DNA from: Marisediminitalea aggregata
GTDB lineage: Bacteria > Pseudomonadota > Gammaproteobacteria > Enterobacterales > Alteromonadaceae
Assembly (NCBI RefSeq): GCF_900129565.1
Contig: NZ_FQWD01000003.1
Span: 310,001-374,000, forward strand
Direction: 5' to 3'
Length of the DNA: 64,000 nt
In this document: positions 1-9,028 of the stretch, piece after piece
Layout of the letters: each line of letters opens with the position of its first letter
How positions within the stretch are numbered: the stretch's first letter is position 1
Translations under genes and position numbers: made by a program
Notes under the pieces: generated by a model
The model's input: the letters and a program-made list of their open reading frames with translations, nothing else
The model's database searches: none
What the model was told of the DNA's origin: nothing

Positions 1-619
1 GTGTATCGGTGCAACCAAGGTCACCACTACTGTCAAACAAATTGCCAAAGCGGCGAATAAAGCGCTCTGGCGAGTGCCAGCTCTGTTGTTGGAGCAGAAT
101 GAAAGCTGGCTCATCATGACTGACTTTACGGAAGAAGTCTTCGCAGGCTAGTCGATACAATTCACGGGTATCGGTTGCCAGCGCCAGCTCTAACGGGGTC
201 GCTGATGTAAAGGCCATATCGCCCAGCACCCGATTACAAAAACTGTGGATGGTAAACACAGCGGCATCGTCAAGCTCGAGCAATGCTGCTTGTAACAAGG
301 CAATGCCCTCTTCGCCAGGCACAGCACGATACACGGATGCCATCACTGGATCGGCTTTTTCAGGCAAGCCCTGTTGATTAGCAATTTGCCAGAACGCTAA
401 TGCCTCACGAAGTGTCGCTGCAATCCTGCCACGAATCTCTTCGGTAGCCGCTTTGGTAAAGGTCATCACCAGAATCTGCTGCACTGGCAGGCGCATTTCC
501 AGCAGGAAACGCAGGTAAATACGCGTGATGTTGAAGGTTTTACCCGTACCGGCGCTGGCTTCAATTAAATGGCGGCCTGTTAAGGGTAATTCAGCAACGT
601 TCAGATGAGAGAGGCTCAT
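1..619 (-). CDS. recB: Exodeoxyribonuclease V subunit beta RecB (N-terminal part)
   Basis: RecB is the 3'-5' helicase and nuclease subunit of RecBCD, which processes double-strand breaks and loads RecA. The gene runs off the window start; the first 206 codons are present and open. The Walker A motif ASAGTGKT lies at residues 21-28, followed by the TFTKAATEEIRGRI helicase motif Ia region typical of UvrD/RecB helicases. The start ATG (complement of 617-619) overlaps the recC stop in an ATGA arrangement, so recC and recB are translationally coupled. Identification is firm from the motifs and the gene order. Confidence 0.95.
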   Translation of the reverse strand, partial: MSLSHLNVAELPLTGRHLIEASAGTGKTFNITRIYLRFLLEMRLPVQQILVMTFTKAATEEIRGRIAATLREALAFWQIANQQGLPEKADPVMASVYRAVPGEEGIALLQAALLELDDAAVFTIHSFCNRVLGDMAFTSATPLELALATDTRELYRLACEDFFRKVSHDEPAFILLQQQSWHSPERFIRRFGNLFDSSGDLGCTDT

Positions 620-3600
620 GATTTCGCTCCTGAAATTGCCTGGAAAAAGGGTTCATACACCTGAGCAAGCAGTGACAAAGGCAACGCCTCTGCTTCAGGG
701 AGTGTCGGGTAAAACCACGCCAAATACGGATTATTGCCCAGCACACTAAAGTCGCTGTTTGAATCGGTGAGCGAAGACCAGCGTTTTTGCACTTCTGGAT
801 CCAGCTGCCAGTCATCGCTGTCAGTGCGCATATTGGCATGTTTTGCCAGCACTTCTGCCAATGCCAGATGCAAAATGGTAGGCGATTTCTCTATCTGACT
901 AAACGCCAGCGAAATGCATTCCAGTGTGGCATTCGCCTTGTCAGCTGTCATGGCCGGCACGGTCACTGATCGCGTTGGATAATTATCTTTTTTCCAATCC
1001 ACGAAGTAGAGGGTGAGTGGCACATTTGCGCCCTCACTGTTCGCAACCAAGGCAGTTAACCAGGCCTGAAAGCTGCGATGTATAGCATGCTGGCCAACAT
1101 GGTACATCACCAGTGAATCTTTGCTCAGATCACAGTACGCAGAGAGCTGAATCTGTCCATTGTCGAACTGATAATATTCCCGAGTGGTGGCATGCTGCGA
1201 CACGGTGTCAGCCAGCACCTGGGCGGCTTGCTCCCATTGCAACAACTCAAGTTCGGTAGTGGGGGTTTGTGGCACCCGCCCACTCAACTGATAACGCTGT
1301 GTCAGTGAGGCATCCTGGCTTTCAGTACGATAATATTCCACCATCCCCTCAACAAACTGATAACGGGTGAGTTTGTCGGTTTCAAACGGCTCAGCATCGT
1401 TTAGCACATCCATTTGCATTACCAGTGAGACGCCTAACTGCTTAGCCAGCCAGGCTAACGGGTCGCGGAAGCATTGTGTCAGTTCCTGTGTGGTCAGGCT
1501 GCGTTTTTGCACTGCCGATGGCAGAGTTAGCGACGATGCTTGCTCGTCTTTGTGTTCCGGATTGACCATTGCCTGGGCTAGCCTGAACCAGCCCGCTGAG
1601 AACCCTGGCTGCGAGGGCGCAAAGGCGCCGGGGCTGAACGGGTGTAAGGCAACCTGCGCGATGGCCTGACTGTCGTCCCATCCATAGCCTTGCTGCAAAT
1701 AGTCCATCAACTCCTGGAGCACCAAACTGGGCTGACGTTCAGAATTATCTACCGCGCTTCGCCCCTGGTAACTCAAAAATAAATGCTGGCGGGCTGAAAT
1801 CAGCGCTTCAAGGAACAGATAGCGATCTTCCTGACGACGCGAACGATCGCCCAGCCGCGCGGGACAGCGCGCCATAATATTAAAACTGCCCGGCGGATTA
1901 CTGCGCGGAAACTCACCATCATTAAGACCCAGAATAGCAATCACCTTGAAAGGAATACTGCGCATGGGCAACATAGAACAAAAGGTCACCTGACCGGTCA
2001 TAAAGTGGTTGCCCGCATCCGGCGTGCCAAAGCGTTTGTTGAGTGTATCTCTGACCTCAACCAGGCTAAGGGCTTCGTCGAAAGACGCTTGTTCTGCCTG
2101 CAATGCAATATCCGCAATGGCCTTGCCAATGCTTTCCCAGCTGTCGTTGTCGTCCTGAGAAGGTGCGAAGCAATCGTCTCTTAGCTGATGTAAATAGTCG
2201 GTCCACTCGCTGGGCGTGCGCGGCTTTTTCAGTTGCTGTGTATGCTGAGCGAGCTGCTCCAGTACCAACATAAGACGGCCCAGTTCTACGCTTTGCTGCC
2301 CTTCTACATCAGGCACGGTAACGCAGTCTGCCAGTAACTGTTCGTGGTCCTCGGCGACCATCCCTAACATCAACCGTTTAAAGCCCCAGGCCCAGCTAAA
2401 CATGGGGCTGCCTGTGACCTGTTGGGAGCTCTGTGCTTTGTGCTCACCATCCAGCCCCCAGTGGATATTCGCCGCTCGTAGCCAGTGTTCAATCACAAGC
2501 AGGCTCTGTTCGGTCAGGCCAAATTTCTTCTGCAGCGGCGTCAAACTCAAATATTCAATAATTTGATTAACGCTGAACCGGCTATCGGGCAGTTGAAGCA
2601 ATGACAGAAATGCAGCAATCAGGGGCTCCGCATCAAGCGGTGAGCGGTCTGCTACGCTACAAGGTATGCGCGGACTGGCGTCGTCTTCAAATCGCTGTTG
2701 GCCAACCCGTGCAAACACGGCATCAATGAATGGCGCATACTGCTCGATGGCAGGACACATCACCAGTACATCTTTGGGTTGTAGCGTGGGATCTTGATTT
2801 AGCAATCCAAGTAAGTGTTCGTGAAGATGCTGTACTTCTCGTAATTCACTGTGTGCTGAACTCACAACTATGCTGCGATCATCTGCCTGCCAACACGATA
2901 GGCCATTTGCTGTGCGCGCCTCCAGAATATCCTGTTGCATCAGGTTTAGCAGTTGCGGTACATGGTCGTCTTCATCTGGCGCAGGTACATCAAACGCACT
3001 GATTTCGTAGCTATCTAACTGAGTTAATTGATTGAACAGATCCCGCCCCTGTTTACCCAGATTAGCTAGCAGCGGATTGTCCTGATTCTGCGCCATCCAG
3101 GCTTCAATACCTTGCTCTCGCAGAATGCGGGCCTGTTCACCACGCCCTGCAACGTTACCCCAGTAATTTACACAAGGGTTTAAGTGAAAAACGTGAACGT
3201 CAATCAGCGCTGATAACGCATCTAAAAAGCCAACAAATTGCGGTGCCATGGTATTGATGGCAAACAGTACGATGCGTGATGGCAACCTGGCTTTTAGTTT
3301 ATCGGGTGACGCTTTCAGGCCTTCTATTAACTGCTCGTACAAGCGCGCGGGATACAACGGCGTTTCCGTCACCAACGCTCGCCACAGGCAGGCTTGCCAG
3401 GGCTCATCCGGATCATCCGTCACGGACTCATGCTTCTCCCACCCTTGCAGCCAATCGGGCCTGTACAGCAAATACTGCTCAAGTAAATCTGCAAAATTTA
3501 CCGCCAATTGCAATTTACCGAGGGCGTGATCAGAAGACAGGTAATGCGCCACTCTGGCCATGTCGGGTTGCCTGATATGCTCCTTATCATTCAGTAACTT

Positions 3601-3891
3601 ATAAATGCGCCAACGCAACACCTCCCGCCGATAAGGTGACTCCCGGGGAATGCGTGCCTCGCCTAATACAGTTCGGGCGATATCCCACATAAACCGCACG
3701 GGCAGCGGATATTGGATGTTCATGGCGATGCCCTGTTCCTGGGCAAGCTGCATATTCAGCCAGTGCTGCATGCCGGGACTTTCGACAAGAATGATGTCCG
3801 GCGTAAATCCTTGTGCGGGCTGCTGGGTCAGTAACGTCGACAAAAGCACACTCAAATGCTCGAGTTTGTTCGAAGGATAAAGTGTTAGCAA
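616..3891 (-). CDS. recC: Exodeoxyribonuclease V subunit gamma RecC
   Basis: RecC is the Chi-recognition subunit of the RecBCD helicase-nuclease; it splits the duplex and scans the 3' strand. The 1091-aa length fits RecC (about 1120 aa in E. coli). The N-terminus reads MLTLYPSNKLEHLSVLL, followed by the ILVESPGMQHWLNMQLA segment typical of the family. The subunit has a degenerate helicase fold without its own ATPase motif, which is expected. Its stop overlaps the recB start by 4 bp. No recD lies inside the window; it would be expected beyond recB. The upstream leader holds a minus-strand hairpin terminator (4085-4128) that could act on recC transcripts. Confidence 0.95.
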   Translation of the reverse strand: MLTLYPSNKLEHLSVLLSTLLTQQPAQGFTPDIILVESPGMQHWLNMQLAQEQGIAMNIQYPLPVRFMWDIARTVLGEARIPRESPYRREVLRWRIYKLLNDKEHIRQPDMARVAHYLSSDHALGKLQLAVNFADLLEQYLLYRPDWLQGWEKHESVTDDPDEPWQACLWRALVTETPLYPARLYEQLIEGLKASPDKLKARLPSRIVLFAINTMAPQFVGFLDALSALIDVHVFHLNPCVNYWGNVAGRGEQARILREQGIEAWMAQNQDNPLLANLGKQGRDLFNQLTQLDSYEISAFDVPAPDEDDHVPQLLNLMQQDILEARTANGLSCWQADDRSIVVSSAHSELREVQHLHEHLLGLLNQDPTLQPKDVLVMCPAIEQYAPFIDAVFARVGQQRFEDDASPRIPCSVADRSPLDAEPLIAAFLSLLQLPDSRFSVNQIIEYLSLTPLQKKFGLTEQSLLVIEHWLRAANIHWGLDGEHKAQSSQQVTGSPMFSWAWGFKRLMLGMVAEDHEQLLADCVTVPDVEGQQSVELGRLMLVLEQLAQHTQQLKKPRTPSEWTDYLHQLRDDCFAPSQDDNDSWESIGKAIADIALQAEQASFDEALSLVEVRDTLNKRFGTPDAGNHFMTGQVTFCSMLPMRSIPFKVIAILGLNDGEFPRSNPPGSFNIMARCPARLGDRSRRQEDRYLFLEALISARQHLFLSYQGRSAVDNSERQPSLVLQELMDYLQQGYGWDDSQAIAQVALHPFSPGAFAPSQPGFSAGWFRLAQAMVNPEHKDEQASSLTLPSAVQKRSLTTQELTQCFRDPLAWLAKQLGVSLVMQMDVLNDAEPFETDKLTRYQFVEGMVEYYRTESQDASLTQRYQLSGRVPQTPTTELELLQWEQAAQVLADTVSQHATTREYYQFDNGQIQLSAYCDLSKDSLVMYHVGQHAIHRSFQAWLTALVANSEGANVPLTLYFVDWKKDNYPTRSVTVPAMTADKANATLECISLAFSQIEKSPTILHLALAEVLAKHANMRTDSDDWQLDPEVQKRWSSLTDSNSDFSVLGNNPYLAWFYPTLPEAEALPLSLLAQVYEPFFQAISGAKS

Positions 3892-4084
3892 GCCTGTTTA
3901 TTCCTGTTTTATTGTTGTTTATGCATTCACAGATGACACAATATCAGAACGACTGATGATCCGTTTCATACAGTTAACACTGAGGCCAAGTATGCCTTGA
4001 ATCGAATATGATAGAAATATGCAGGAAAAGAACTGGTGATTTATTAAACAAACGCGTATAGTGCAGCGCGTGGCAAGCAGAGAT

Positions 4085-4200
4085 AAAAAAACCCATACAG
4101 ACCTCAGGACACGAAAAATCTGTATGGGGAAGGTTACGGGCCACATCCTAGCAACTTTGAGCCGGCGTTGCCTGGCACCGGCCAAAGTTAGCGCTAGCAC
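4085..4200 (-). ncRNA. Candidate structured small RNA or attenuated recC leader
   Basis: Reading the minus strand, a long hairpin comes first (complement of 4148-4196, arms CTAGC..AACTTTG..CCGG against CCGG..CAAAGTT..GCTAG). A perfect 10-bp stem (4092-4101 with 4119-4128, CCCATACAGA/TCTGTATGGG) follows and runs directly into seven T residues. That is a structured body followed by a good intrinsic terminator, in a 674-bp region between divergent genes. Any minus-strand transcript would have to start between about 4200 and 4565. Either a free small RNA or a recC leader attenuator would fit. I do not recognise the family, and the only open frame through it does not look like a real protein. Confidence 0.4.
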
Positions 4201-4565
4201 GCAGCGCAGTTAACACTTAATGTATTGCAGAATAGATGCCAAAATAAAAAATAAATACAAATCATAACCTTAACATTATTCTAACAGTGTGATTGTATAA
4301 TTTATTCCTCAATGTGGTGCACGCGCACCGCAAAAGAGCACTTAATAGTCCTTCATCCTGCTTCCTTGCATCTCCGAAGAGCAAACACAATATTTTTCCC
4401 CACCGAGACGCGATAATTTCTCTGTCTTTTCAGTTTTGCGTTACAAGCTGCCATGCTACCATTTGTATTAATTACACGACTTGCAGGATAAGCCCATAAC
4501 TCCCTGCCCGCGTATTGTTTATGAATCAGGCAATGCGCTAACTATTATAAAAACCGGACACGAAT
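4201..4565. other. Intergenic region, divergent promoters expected
   Basis: This AT-rich stretch separates the minus-strand RNA/recC side from the plus-strand dUTPase gene. It must hold a promoter for each direction. I see no convincing gene here; a 68-codon plus-strand frame (4293-4499) has no ribosome binding site and an unconvincing composition. Confidence 0.4.
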
Positions 4566-5219
4566 ATGCTGACACAACAACAACTTAACACTATGCTGTC
4601 GCTACAGAACAACATGAACATCAAAGTTAACCCTGAATGGCTTACTGCGGGTTATGGCTACCTGCGCGCAGCCATGGTGGAATCAGTTGAAGCGATTGAC
4701 CATCACGGTTGGAAATGGTGGAAAGCACAAGAGAAAGATCTTCCTCAGTTGCAAATGGAACTGGTTGATATCTGGCACTTTGCGTTATCGGCCAGCATCA
4801 TCGATTACAAAGGCGACATCGAAGCAACTGCAACCGCACTGGCTTCACAATTGGCAGAAAATACCCCACATGTTCAATTTGACGGCCAGTCTTATTCACC
4901 CGCTGGTTTGTCGTTGCTGGATAACCTGGAATTGATGACAGGCTTATGTGCGGCCAAGCGCTTTAGTGTTCCCTTGTTCATGCAGATTGTGATGCAAAGT
5001 GAGATGACGGGTGAAGAGCTATATCGCCAGTATGTTGGCAAAAATGTGCTGAATTTCTTCCGTCAGGATAACGGATACAAAGCAGGTACCTACGTAAAAA
5101 CATGGGATGGACGTGAAGACAACGCACACCTTGTAGAAGTGCTGGATAGCCTGGATATGAACGCCCCGAATTACGCAGACCTGGTTTACAAAGGTCTCGC
5201 AGACCGATACCCAGCTTAA
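4566..5219 (+). CDS. Dimeric dUTPase (dUTPase_2, all-alpha NTP pyrophosphatase)
   Basis: This enzyme hydrolyses dUTP to dUMP and pyrophosphate, which keeps uracil out of DNA and supplies dTMP precursor. The 217-aa protein carries the metal-binding signature of the all-alpha MazG/dUTPase_2 superfamily: ESVEAIDHHGWKWWK (about residues 37-51) followed by ELVDIWHF (about 64-71). It is unrelated to the trimeric Dut fold. It stands alone on the plus strand with a hairpin terminator 40 bp downstream. Specificity for dUTP rather than another nucleotide is inferred from the family. Confidence 0.85.
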   Translation: MLTQQQLNTMLSLQNNMNIKVNPEWLTAGYGYLRAAMVESVEAIDHHGWKWWKAQEKDLPQLQMELVDIWHFALSASIIDYKGDIEATATALASQLAENTPHVQFDGQSYSPAGLSLLDNLELMTGLCAAKRFSVPLFMQIVMQSEMTGEELYRQYVGKNVLNFFRQDNGYKAGTYVKTWDGREDNAHLVEVLDSLDMNAPNYADLVYKGLADRYPA

Positions 5220-5259
5220 TCCTAAAAAGTTCAGCCGCTTCGTATTGCGGATTGCAAAC

Positions 5260-5300
5260 TCAGCCAGGGCGTATTTACGGGCTCTGGCTGAATTTATTAT
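5260..5300 (+). terminator. Intrinsic terminator after the dUTPase gene
   Basis: An 11-bp stem (5260-5270 with 5281-5291, TCAGCCAGGGC/GCTCTGGCTGA, one G-T pair) with a 10-nt loop is followed by a T-rich tract. It sits 40 bp past the dUTPase stop. Confidence 0.6.
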
Positions 5301-5390
5301 GCCGTTTCAGATACACTGCCGCAATAAACCATTAATGCTTTCACTTTATCCGCGTTCCCCGGATGAACCCAAATTCACTACATCGTATTC

Positions 5391-5459
5391 TTACGCGTAA
5401 CTGAAAAATGCCACGGCGAAACAAACTGAAAGAGCTAACATCCATTTGAGATATTTCAT
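5391..5459 (-). CDS. Possible 22-aa single-helix membrane peptide
   Basis: The frame reads MKYLKWMLALSVCFAVAFF and ends SYA. Lys3 and Lys... positive residues precede a hydrophobic stretch, which would fit a tiny membrane peptide or the remnant of a signal sequence. The minus strand has a good purine-rich region (AAGGAAGGAAATAAGGGC) just upstream of the ATG. It lies in an AT-rich intergenic region with no other candidate. The product is too short to judge by family, and it could be a decayed secreted-protein gene. Confidence 0.3.
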   Translation of the reverse strand: MKYLKWMLALSVCFAVAFFSYA

Positions 5460-5943
5460 TTTTAGCCCTTATTTCCTTCCTTAATTTTTCCACTCTATCA
5501 ACTCTAAGCTAAGTGTAAGCTATTTATTTCAATGGATTTTATTTCGTGTGAGCAATGATTAATTTACAGCTCTATTGAAAATCAGGAAGGTATTCTTTAC
5601 TTTTGAATTAACTAAAAGTGTATAATTACAACACCAACTACATTCTTGGTTTGTCCACCTTGTTCATCAAAGGCTTTCAAAAATGCCAGCATAGGTCGCG
5701 ACAAAATCGGAAACATCCAAAATATGATGAAAAATCAACAACGTAAAATTCTGCAAATAAGTCAAGTTGACCTAAAAGCCGAAATCACTTTGTAATATTG
5801 AGTATAAAAAACAACTATCAATCCAAAAAATGCCTGGTATTCGCTACATTTTTAGGAAATTTTGTAACAACGAAAGTAAACTTTCATGTATCATTACAAA
5901 TAAACCTTTGTACCCTTACTTTAATAAAGCGTGGTGAAGACTT
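5460..5943. other. AT-rich intergenic region
   Basis: I see no protein-coding frame in this region. It contains a TATAAT hexamer near 5620, a short palindrome GAAAGT-AA-ACTTTC at 5872-5885, and presumably the promoter of the 49-aa gene at 5944. Nothing else is recognisable. Confidence 0.4.
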
Positions 5944-6093
5944 ATGTCACAACAAGATAGCAATACTCTGAACAAGTCATATGACAATAATGCAATACAG
6001 GATCGCTCCATTGTTGAGGAATTAGCCGATGCTAAAAAAGAAATTAACGACCTTAAAATGCAGATCATGTGGATGGAACGTCAGTACGAATAA
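5944..6093 (+). CDS. Small 49-aa coiled-coil protein
   Basis: The protein starts MSQQDSNTLNKSYDNNA and continues into a charged heptad-like helix (IVEELADAKKEINDLKMQIMWMERQYE). It therefore looks like a short soluble coiled coil. A GGTGAAG ribosome binding site sits 7 bp upstream of the ATG, and a strong terminator (6160-6217) follows the stop. The RBS, helix pattern and terminator together make it likely to be real. The function is unknown; a short helix of this kind could be an adaptor or dimerisation partner. Confidence 0.55.
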   Translation: MSQQDSNTLNKSYDNNAIQDRSIVEELADAKKEINDLKMQIMWMERQYE

Positions 6094-6159
6094 GCTTTAA
6101 CGACGGCCAAATTCAATTGGAATTGACTGCTTAACGTTCCATAGCATAAACACATATAG

Positions 6160-6217
6160 TCAGCCAATCACGCTGTATAGCATCATGGTTATGCAACAGT
6201 TGATTGGCTGATTTTTT
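6160..6217 (+). terminator. Intrinsic terminator after the 49-aa gene
   Basis: A perfect 11-bp stem, TCAGCCAATCA (6160-6170) with TGATTGGCTGA (6201-6211), is followed by six T residues. The 30-nt loop can form further internal pairs (GCTGT/ACAG, GCAT/ATGC). Confidence 0.75.
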
Positions 6218-6307
6218 ATGTCTGCTTTATTTGATATGGGTTGAGCTGGGGATTTACGTCACACAGATTTTGGCGGCGACACGAGACACGTCACCGCCCT
6301 TCAATAC

Positions 6308-6676
6308 TTAGTTACCGTATTTGTCAGCCAATTTTTGATAATCCTGACAGGCTTGGGTTTCTTCATCCGCATTCATCAGGGTGTCACAGTCCCGGGCAGC
6401 CATAGAGTTTAAGCACGCCGTGGCGGGCTCTACCAGATCCTGAAACTCGTGTACTTCGGCGATGGAGGTGAATTGCGTGCACATTTCACCTACCATGTTT
6501 TCGACCATTCCCATCATGGATGCCGGTATGTCATCGTTCATGGAAATTTCTTTTTGAATACAGACTTTCACTTTATTACATAAGTGATTAGCGGCGTCGT
6601 TCAATTCCTTAGCGCCCGCCAACACCTGAGAAGAACTCAGTACAAATACACTGACTAACAATCCTTTGCGCAACAT
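6308..6676 (-). CDS. Exported Cys-rich protein of unknown function
   Basis: This 122-aa protein has a clear signal peptide (MLRKGLLVSVFVLSSSQVLA, cleavage near residue 20) and six cysteines (33, 39, 66, 88, 97, 110). It would be a small periplasmic protein stabilised by up to three disulfides. It follows the acyl-CoA synthetase gene by 18 bp on the same strand, so the two are probably co-transcribed. I do not recognise the family. The pairing suggests, weakly, a role in envelope lipid handling. Confidence 0.75.
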   Translation of the reverse strand: MLRKGLLVSVFVLSSSQVLAGAKELNDAANHLCNKVKVCIQKEISMNDDIPASMMGMVENMVGEMCTQFTSIAEVHEFQDLVEPATACLNSMAARDCDTLMNADEETQACQDYQKLADKYGN

Positions 6677-6694
6677 AATTGCCCCCTGTTTTGG

Positions 6695-8344
6695 TTAATT
6701 TTCCCACACTATTTTGTCATCATACCCCTGATTGATGACATCTGGAAAGCGTTCTTCCAACACATGACGCTTTACTTTCAATGTTGGCGTAAGCAGTCCG
6801 TTCTCAATGGTCCAGGCTTCCATCATTACAATCAGTCGGTCAAGCCGTTGATGGCTTTCCAGTTTTGCATTTACGTGGGCCAGTGTTTCATTCAGCGAGG
6901 CGGTTACCTGATGATCTGGTAATTCCTGACCTTCTTCCGATAACACCAATAAGGCAATGGGCTGTGCCAGGCTGGCGCCAGTGACACACACCTGTTCAAT
7001 TAGCACATTCTCCATCAGTTTCGCCTCTATAGGCGCTGGCGTCACGTACTTACCTTTGGCCGTTTTGAAAATGTCTTTGATCCGCCCGGTTATTTTATAA
7101 TAGTTATCGGCATCTACCGTGGCTTTGTCACCGGTGCGCAAATACCCGTCTTCGGTGAAGGCTTCTTTGGTTTTTTCTTCATCCAAATAATAACCAAGCA
7201 TGTTTGCTCGGGACTTCACCAATAGCTCACCTTCTTCCGACAATTTAATATCAACACCACTCCAGGGATGGCCGATACAACCGATTTTGTCGTGACGAAA
7301 TGGCAGTGACGCGGTGCCCAGTGCTGCATTTTCGGTCATGCCCCACCCTTCGCAGATTTCCACTCCCAGGCGAGCAAACCAGGTAATCACTGAAGGAGGG
7401 ATTGGCGCTGAGCCACTGGCGCAGATTTTGACTTCAGATAACCCCAGGCCGGCTTTAATTTTGCGCTTGATCAGGCTGCTAACGATAGGAATACGCAATA
7501 ACATATCCAGTTTTTTCTGTGGCAGCTTGTGCAATATACCCAGTTGAAATTTCGTCCACAGTCGCGGCACAGATACAAACAATGTCGGTTTACAATGCTG
7601 AACATCACGTTGGAATGTATCCAGTGACTCAACAAAAAACAGCTGCATGCCAGCATGCAATGCTGCCATTTCCACCAATACGCGCTCAGTGATGTGGGCC
7701 AGCGGCAAATAGCTCAGTAAACGATCTTGTTGAGATAAGCTTAAGTCACCTCGTCCTACAGTGCCTGCCCAACTCATAGAGTCAAAGGTGTGCATAACGC
7801 CCTTTGGATGGCCTGTGCTGCCAGAGGTGTAAATAATCGTCATCAGGTCGGTCGCATTCGGCACCGGACTGTCTGTCATTGCCGGACAGTCTAAAAACTC
7901 TGCCCAGTATTCGTCTGCTTTGATACCGGGGTATGGAAAAGCGACAGTTTTTATCTCTTCGGGTATGGCAGCAATCTGATTGTCAGCATCGTCGAGTTTA
8001 CCGATAAACACGACTTTCACGTCTGCGTGGTTTAATACATATTGAATGGTTTCAGTGCCTGCAGTGGCAAAAATAGGCACGGAGATGTGCCCCGTCATCA
8101 TGATGGCCAAATCTGTCATGATCCACTCTGCACAGTTTTTTGCCAAAATAGCGATGCGGCTGCCTTTTTCCAACTGCATGGCTTCAAGTCGATAAGCGAT
8201 ACGTCGTACCGTATTCGCGACCATTTTCCAGTCGTATTCCTGGTACTCGCCGTTCACGGGTTGAACAAAACAGCGGCTGTCAGGTGTGGTGGTTTCCCAT
8301 TTGTACAAGCACTCAAGAGGTGTTGCCGTCACTTCATTTGGCAT
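6695..8344 (-). CDS. Long-chain acyl-CoA synthetase (AMP-binding, FadD/FAA family)
   Basis: The enzyme activates fatty acids with ATP and CoA through an acyl-adenylate. The 549-aa protein has the AMP-binding P-loop TIIYTSGSTGHPKG, the GWGMTEN motif, and the late signature YLRTGDKATVDADNYYKITGRIKDIFKTAKGKYVTP that forms the hinge and catalytic lysine region of this superfamily. The start chosen is MPNEVTATPLE at 8344, preceded by a GAGG Shine-Dalgarno; an in-frame upstream extension to 8389 is hydrophobic and unlikely to be translated. It resembles eukaryotic/mycobacterial FAA/FadD15-type ligases more than E. coli FadD. Substrate chain length is not determinable here. Confidence 0.88.
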   Translation of the reverse strand: MPNEVTATPLECLYKWETTTPDSRCFVQPVNGEYQEYDWKMVANTVRRIAYRLEAMQLEKGSRIAILAKNCAEWIMTDLAIMMTGHISVPIFATAGTETIQYVLNHADVKVVFIGKLDDADNQIAAIPEEIKTVAFPYPGIKADEYWAEFLDCPAMTDSPVPNATDLMTIIYTSGSTGHPKGVMHTFDSMSWAGTVGRGDLSLSQQDRLLSYLPLAHITERVLVEMAALHAGMQLFFVESLDTFQRDVQHCKPTLFVSVPRLWTKFQLGILHKLPQKKLDMLLRIPIVSSLIKRKIKAGLGLSEVKICASGSAPIPPSVITWFARLGVEICEGWGMTENAALGTASLPFRHDKIGCIGHPWSGVDIKLSEEGELLVKSRANMLGYYLDEEKTKEAFTEDGYLRTGDKATVDADNYYKITGRIKDIFKTAKGKYVTPAPIEAKLMENVLIEQVCVTGASLAQPIALLVLSEEGQELPDHQVTASLNETLAHVNAKLESHQRLDRLIVMMEAWTIENGLLTPTLKVKRHVLEERFPDVINQGYDDKIVWEN

Positions 8345-8576
8345 TAAAAGTCCCTCGGTAGGTAAAATCATTATTATAATTAACATCAACTTTACAAAAA
8401 CCTTGTGAAGAATGCCAATGAAAACAAGCTCAAAATGTTGCTAAGTTAACGGATTGTGCATAGATCATGACCATTTATCGATTCGACATGCATTTAATAG
8501 GAATAGGCATTGTGTTCGTATCTCAATCATGGTCTTTTATATTCATGATAACTACACTGCGTGAAGGACACTCACC

Positions 8577-9026
8577 ATGAAAGTGACAATCAATAAAAAC
8601 ACCTTCGATTATGACGGCGATCCGGCGATGCCACTACTGTGGTTCATTCGTGACGACCTGAAGATGACAGGCACCAAGTTCTCCTGTGGCATGGCCTTAT
8701 GTGGCGCATGCACTGTGCACATTGACGGAGAACCTACCCGCTCTTGTCAACTCCCCATGTCAGCCATTCAGGGCAAAACGGTAACGACCATCGAGGGATT
8801 ATCGAAAGACGCTTCACACCCGGTGCAGGAAGCCTGGCGGGAGCACAACGTGCCCCAATGTGGTTATTGTCAGAGTGGTCAAATGATGCAGGCGGCTGCA
8901 TTGCTGAGTAAAAATGCAAATCCCAGCGATGAGGACATTGAGAGTTACATGTCGGGCAACATTTGCCGTTGCGGTACCTACCCGCGTATTCGGGCGGCAA
9001 TCAAAACGGCAGCAGGGAAGGTATAG
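8577..9026 (+). CDS. (2Fe-2S)-binding subunit of a molybdenum hydroxylase (IorA type)
   Basis: This is the small electron-transfer subunit of a xanthine-oxidase-family enzyme. The 149-aa protein holds two [2Fe-2S] clusters: a plant-type N-terminal cluster (Cys37, 42, 45, 57) and the C-terminal four-helix cluster (Cys95, 98, 130, 132 in QCGYC and ICRC). It is followed 2 bp later by the molybdopterin subunit. Isoquinoline 1-oxidoreductase and related aldehyde oxidases share this two-subunit plan. The true substrate is unknown. No FAD subunit is adjacent, as expected for the Ior type, and no cytochrome c subunit is adjacent either. Confidence 0.9.
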   Translation: MKVTINKNTFDYDGDPAMPLLWFIRDDLKMTGTKFSCGMALCGACTVHIDGEPTRSCQLPMSAIQGKTVTTIEGLSKDASHPVQEAWREHNVPQCGYCQSGQMMQAAALLSKNANPSDEDIESYMSGNICRCGTYPRIRAAIKTAAGKV

Positions 9027-9028
9027 TC

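Noticed and set aside
3919..4200. 93-codon minus-strand frame upstream of recC
   Set aside because: It runs through the hairpin and terminator of the RNA candidate, has no good ribosome binding site and an implausible composition. The structured-RNA reading explains the region better.
4293..4499. 68-codon plus-strand frame ahead of the dUTPase gene
   Set aside because: It has no ribosome binding site, no recognisable pattern and lies where promoters are expected.
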